NCBI GenBank assembly: GCA_023137005.1 | Contig: JAGLQE010000360.1 | Span: 1 to 5,373, forward strand | Direction of reading: 5' to 3' | DNA: 5,373 bases | Source of the DNA: Thermoplasmata archaeon | Lineage (GTDB): Archaea > Thermoplasmatota > Thermoplasmata > SG8-5 > JAGLSY01 | Part shown: positions 5,256 to 5,373 of the stretch, piece after piece | Position numbering within the stretch: the stretch's first letter is position 1 | How the letters are laid out: every line of letters starts with the position of its first letter | Program-made: the position numbers and the translations under genes | The notes under the pieces: generated by a model | What the model was told of the DNA's origin: nothing | Seen by the model: the letters and a program-made list of their open reading frames with translations, nothing else | The model's database searches: none

Positions 5256-5273
5256 GCGAGCCCATGAGCTCGC
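5256..5273. repeat. GC-rich inverted repeat between the helical-protein gene and tRNA-Arg
   Basis: GCGAGC and GCTCGC form a perfect 6-bp stem around the 6-base loop CCATGA. It lies 45 bp after the helical-protein stop and 24 bp from the tRNA 3' end, between convergent genes. It could shape the 3' end of either transcript, although no T run follows on the + strand. Confidence 0.35.
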
Positions 5274-5282
5274 AGCTAATAC

Positions 5283-5297
5283 GATAAAAATAAAGAA
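5283..5297 (-). terminator. T-rich terminator of tRNA-Arg
   Basis: Directly after the tRNA discriminator base the - strand reads TTCTTTATTTTTATC. A T tract without a strong stem is the usual archaeal stop signal for stable RNA genes. Confidence 0.55.
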
Positions 5298-5371
5298 CGG
5301 ACTCATGGGGATTCGAACCCCAGTCGCTGGCTCCGAAGGCCAGCAGGATATCCTAGCTACCCTATGAGCCC
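5298..5371 (-). tRNA. tRNA-Arg, anticodon UCG (reads CGA)
   Basis: The 74-base - strand sequence folds into a complete cloverleaf. Acceptor GGGCTCA pairs with TGAGTCC (one G-U). The D arm is GGGT/TCCT around AGCTAGGATA, with A14, G18-G19 and A21 in place; it has a G10-U25 wobble and a weak 13-22 position. The anticodon stem CTGGC/GCCAG carries loop CTTCGGA with U33 and anticodon UCG (5334-5336). The variable loop has 4 bases. The T stem TGGGG/CCCCA carries the standard loop TTCGAAT. The discriminator is G. CCA is not encoded and would be added by CCA-adding enzyme, as is common in Archaea. There is no intron. The window ends two bases beyond the 5' end, so the promoter is outside it. Confidence 0.95.
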
Positions 5372-5373
5372 TT

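Noticed and set aside
5243..5287. 14-codon frame preceded by TATAAAG downstream of the helical-protein gene
   Set aside because: Very short, overlaps the hairpin, has no ribosome site and no resemblance to a known peptide.
1..5373. CRISPR arrays, insertion sequences or prophage genes
   Set aside because: No regularly spaced repeats, transposase motifs or phage-like genes were seen. The only tandem repeat is the 22-bp pair at 3359-3380.

Overview
The window looks archaeal. It carries heterodisulfide reductase subunits HdrC and HdrB, ribosome binding sites of the GGAGGTG and GTGATC type, AT-rich TATA-like boxes, and a tRNA-Arg(UCG) gene that does not encode its CCA end. A euryarchaeal methanogen-like or Thermoplasmata-type lineage is a reasonable guess. 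This is inference: HdrBC also occurs in anaerobic bacteria, and nothing here fixes the taxon.

Layout. Positions 1-1333 (+) hold the 3' part of hdrC, a possible 19-codon ORF overlapping both neighbours by ATGA junctions, and hdrB. Convergent to them, 1359-3265 (-) is a three-gene operon read right to left: a DRTGG-domain protein, a CBS-pair plus GHKL ATPase protein, and a second small GHKL ATPase. A 179-bp AT-rich divergent promoter region (3266-3444) contains a perfect tandem 11-bp repeat about midway between the two candidate TATA boxes. Rightward, 3445-4634 (+) carries a second DRTGG-type protein overlapping a PHP-domain metal-dependent phosphoesterase. After a palindrome-rich intergenic region comes a 144-residue all-helical protein of unknown function (4776-5210). 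A convergent tRNA-Arg(UCG) lies at 5298-5371 (-).

How the genes fit together. From memory of family context, the five genes in 1359-4634 match the set of small regulatory or accessory proteins (two DRTGG, CBS/anti-sigma-like ATPase, GHKL ATPase, PHP) found beside [FeFe]-hydrogenase/NuoEF-type (Hyd/Hym) operons of Clostridia and Thermotogae. Here the set is split into two divergent transcripts. No hydrogenase gene is in view, and the only redox genes are hdrCB. This suggests an energy- or nucleotide-sensing switch tied to electron-bifurcating redox complexes, working in an organism that would lack sigma factors. The architecture is read from the sequence; the link to Hdr is inferred from proximity only.
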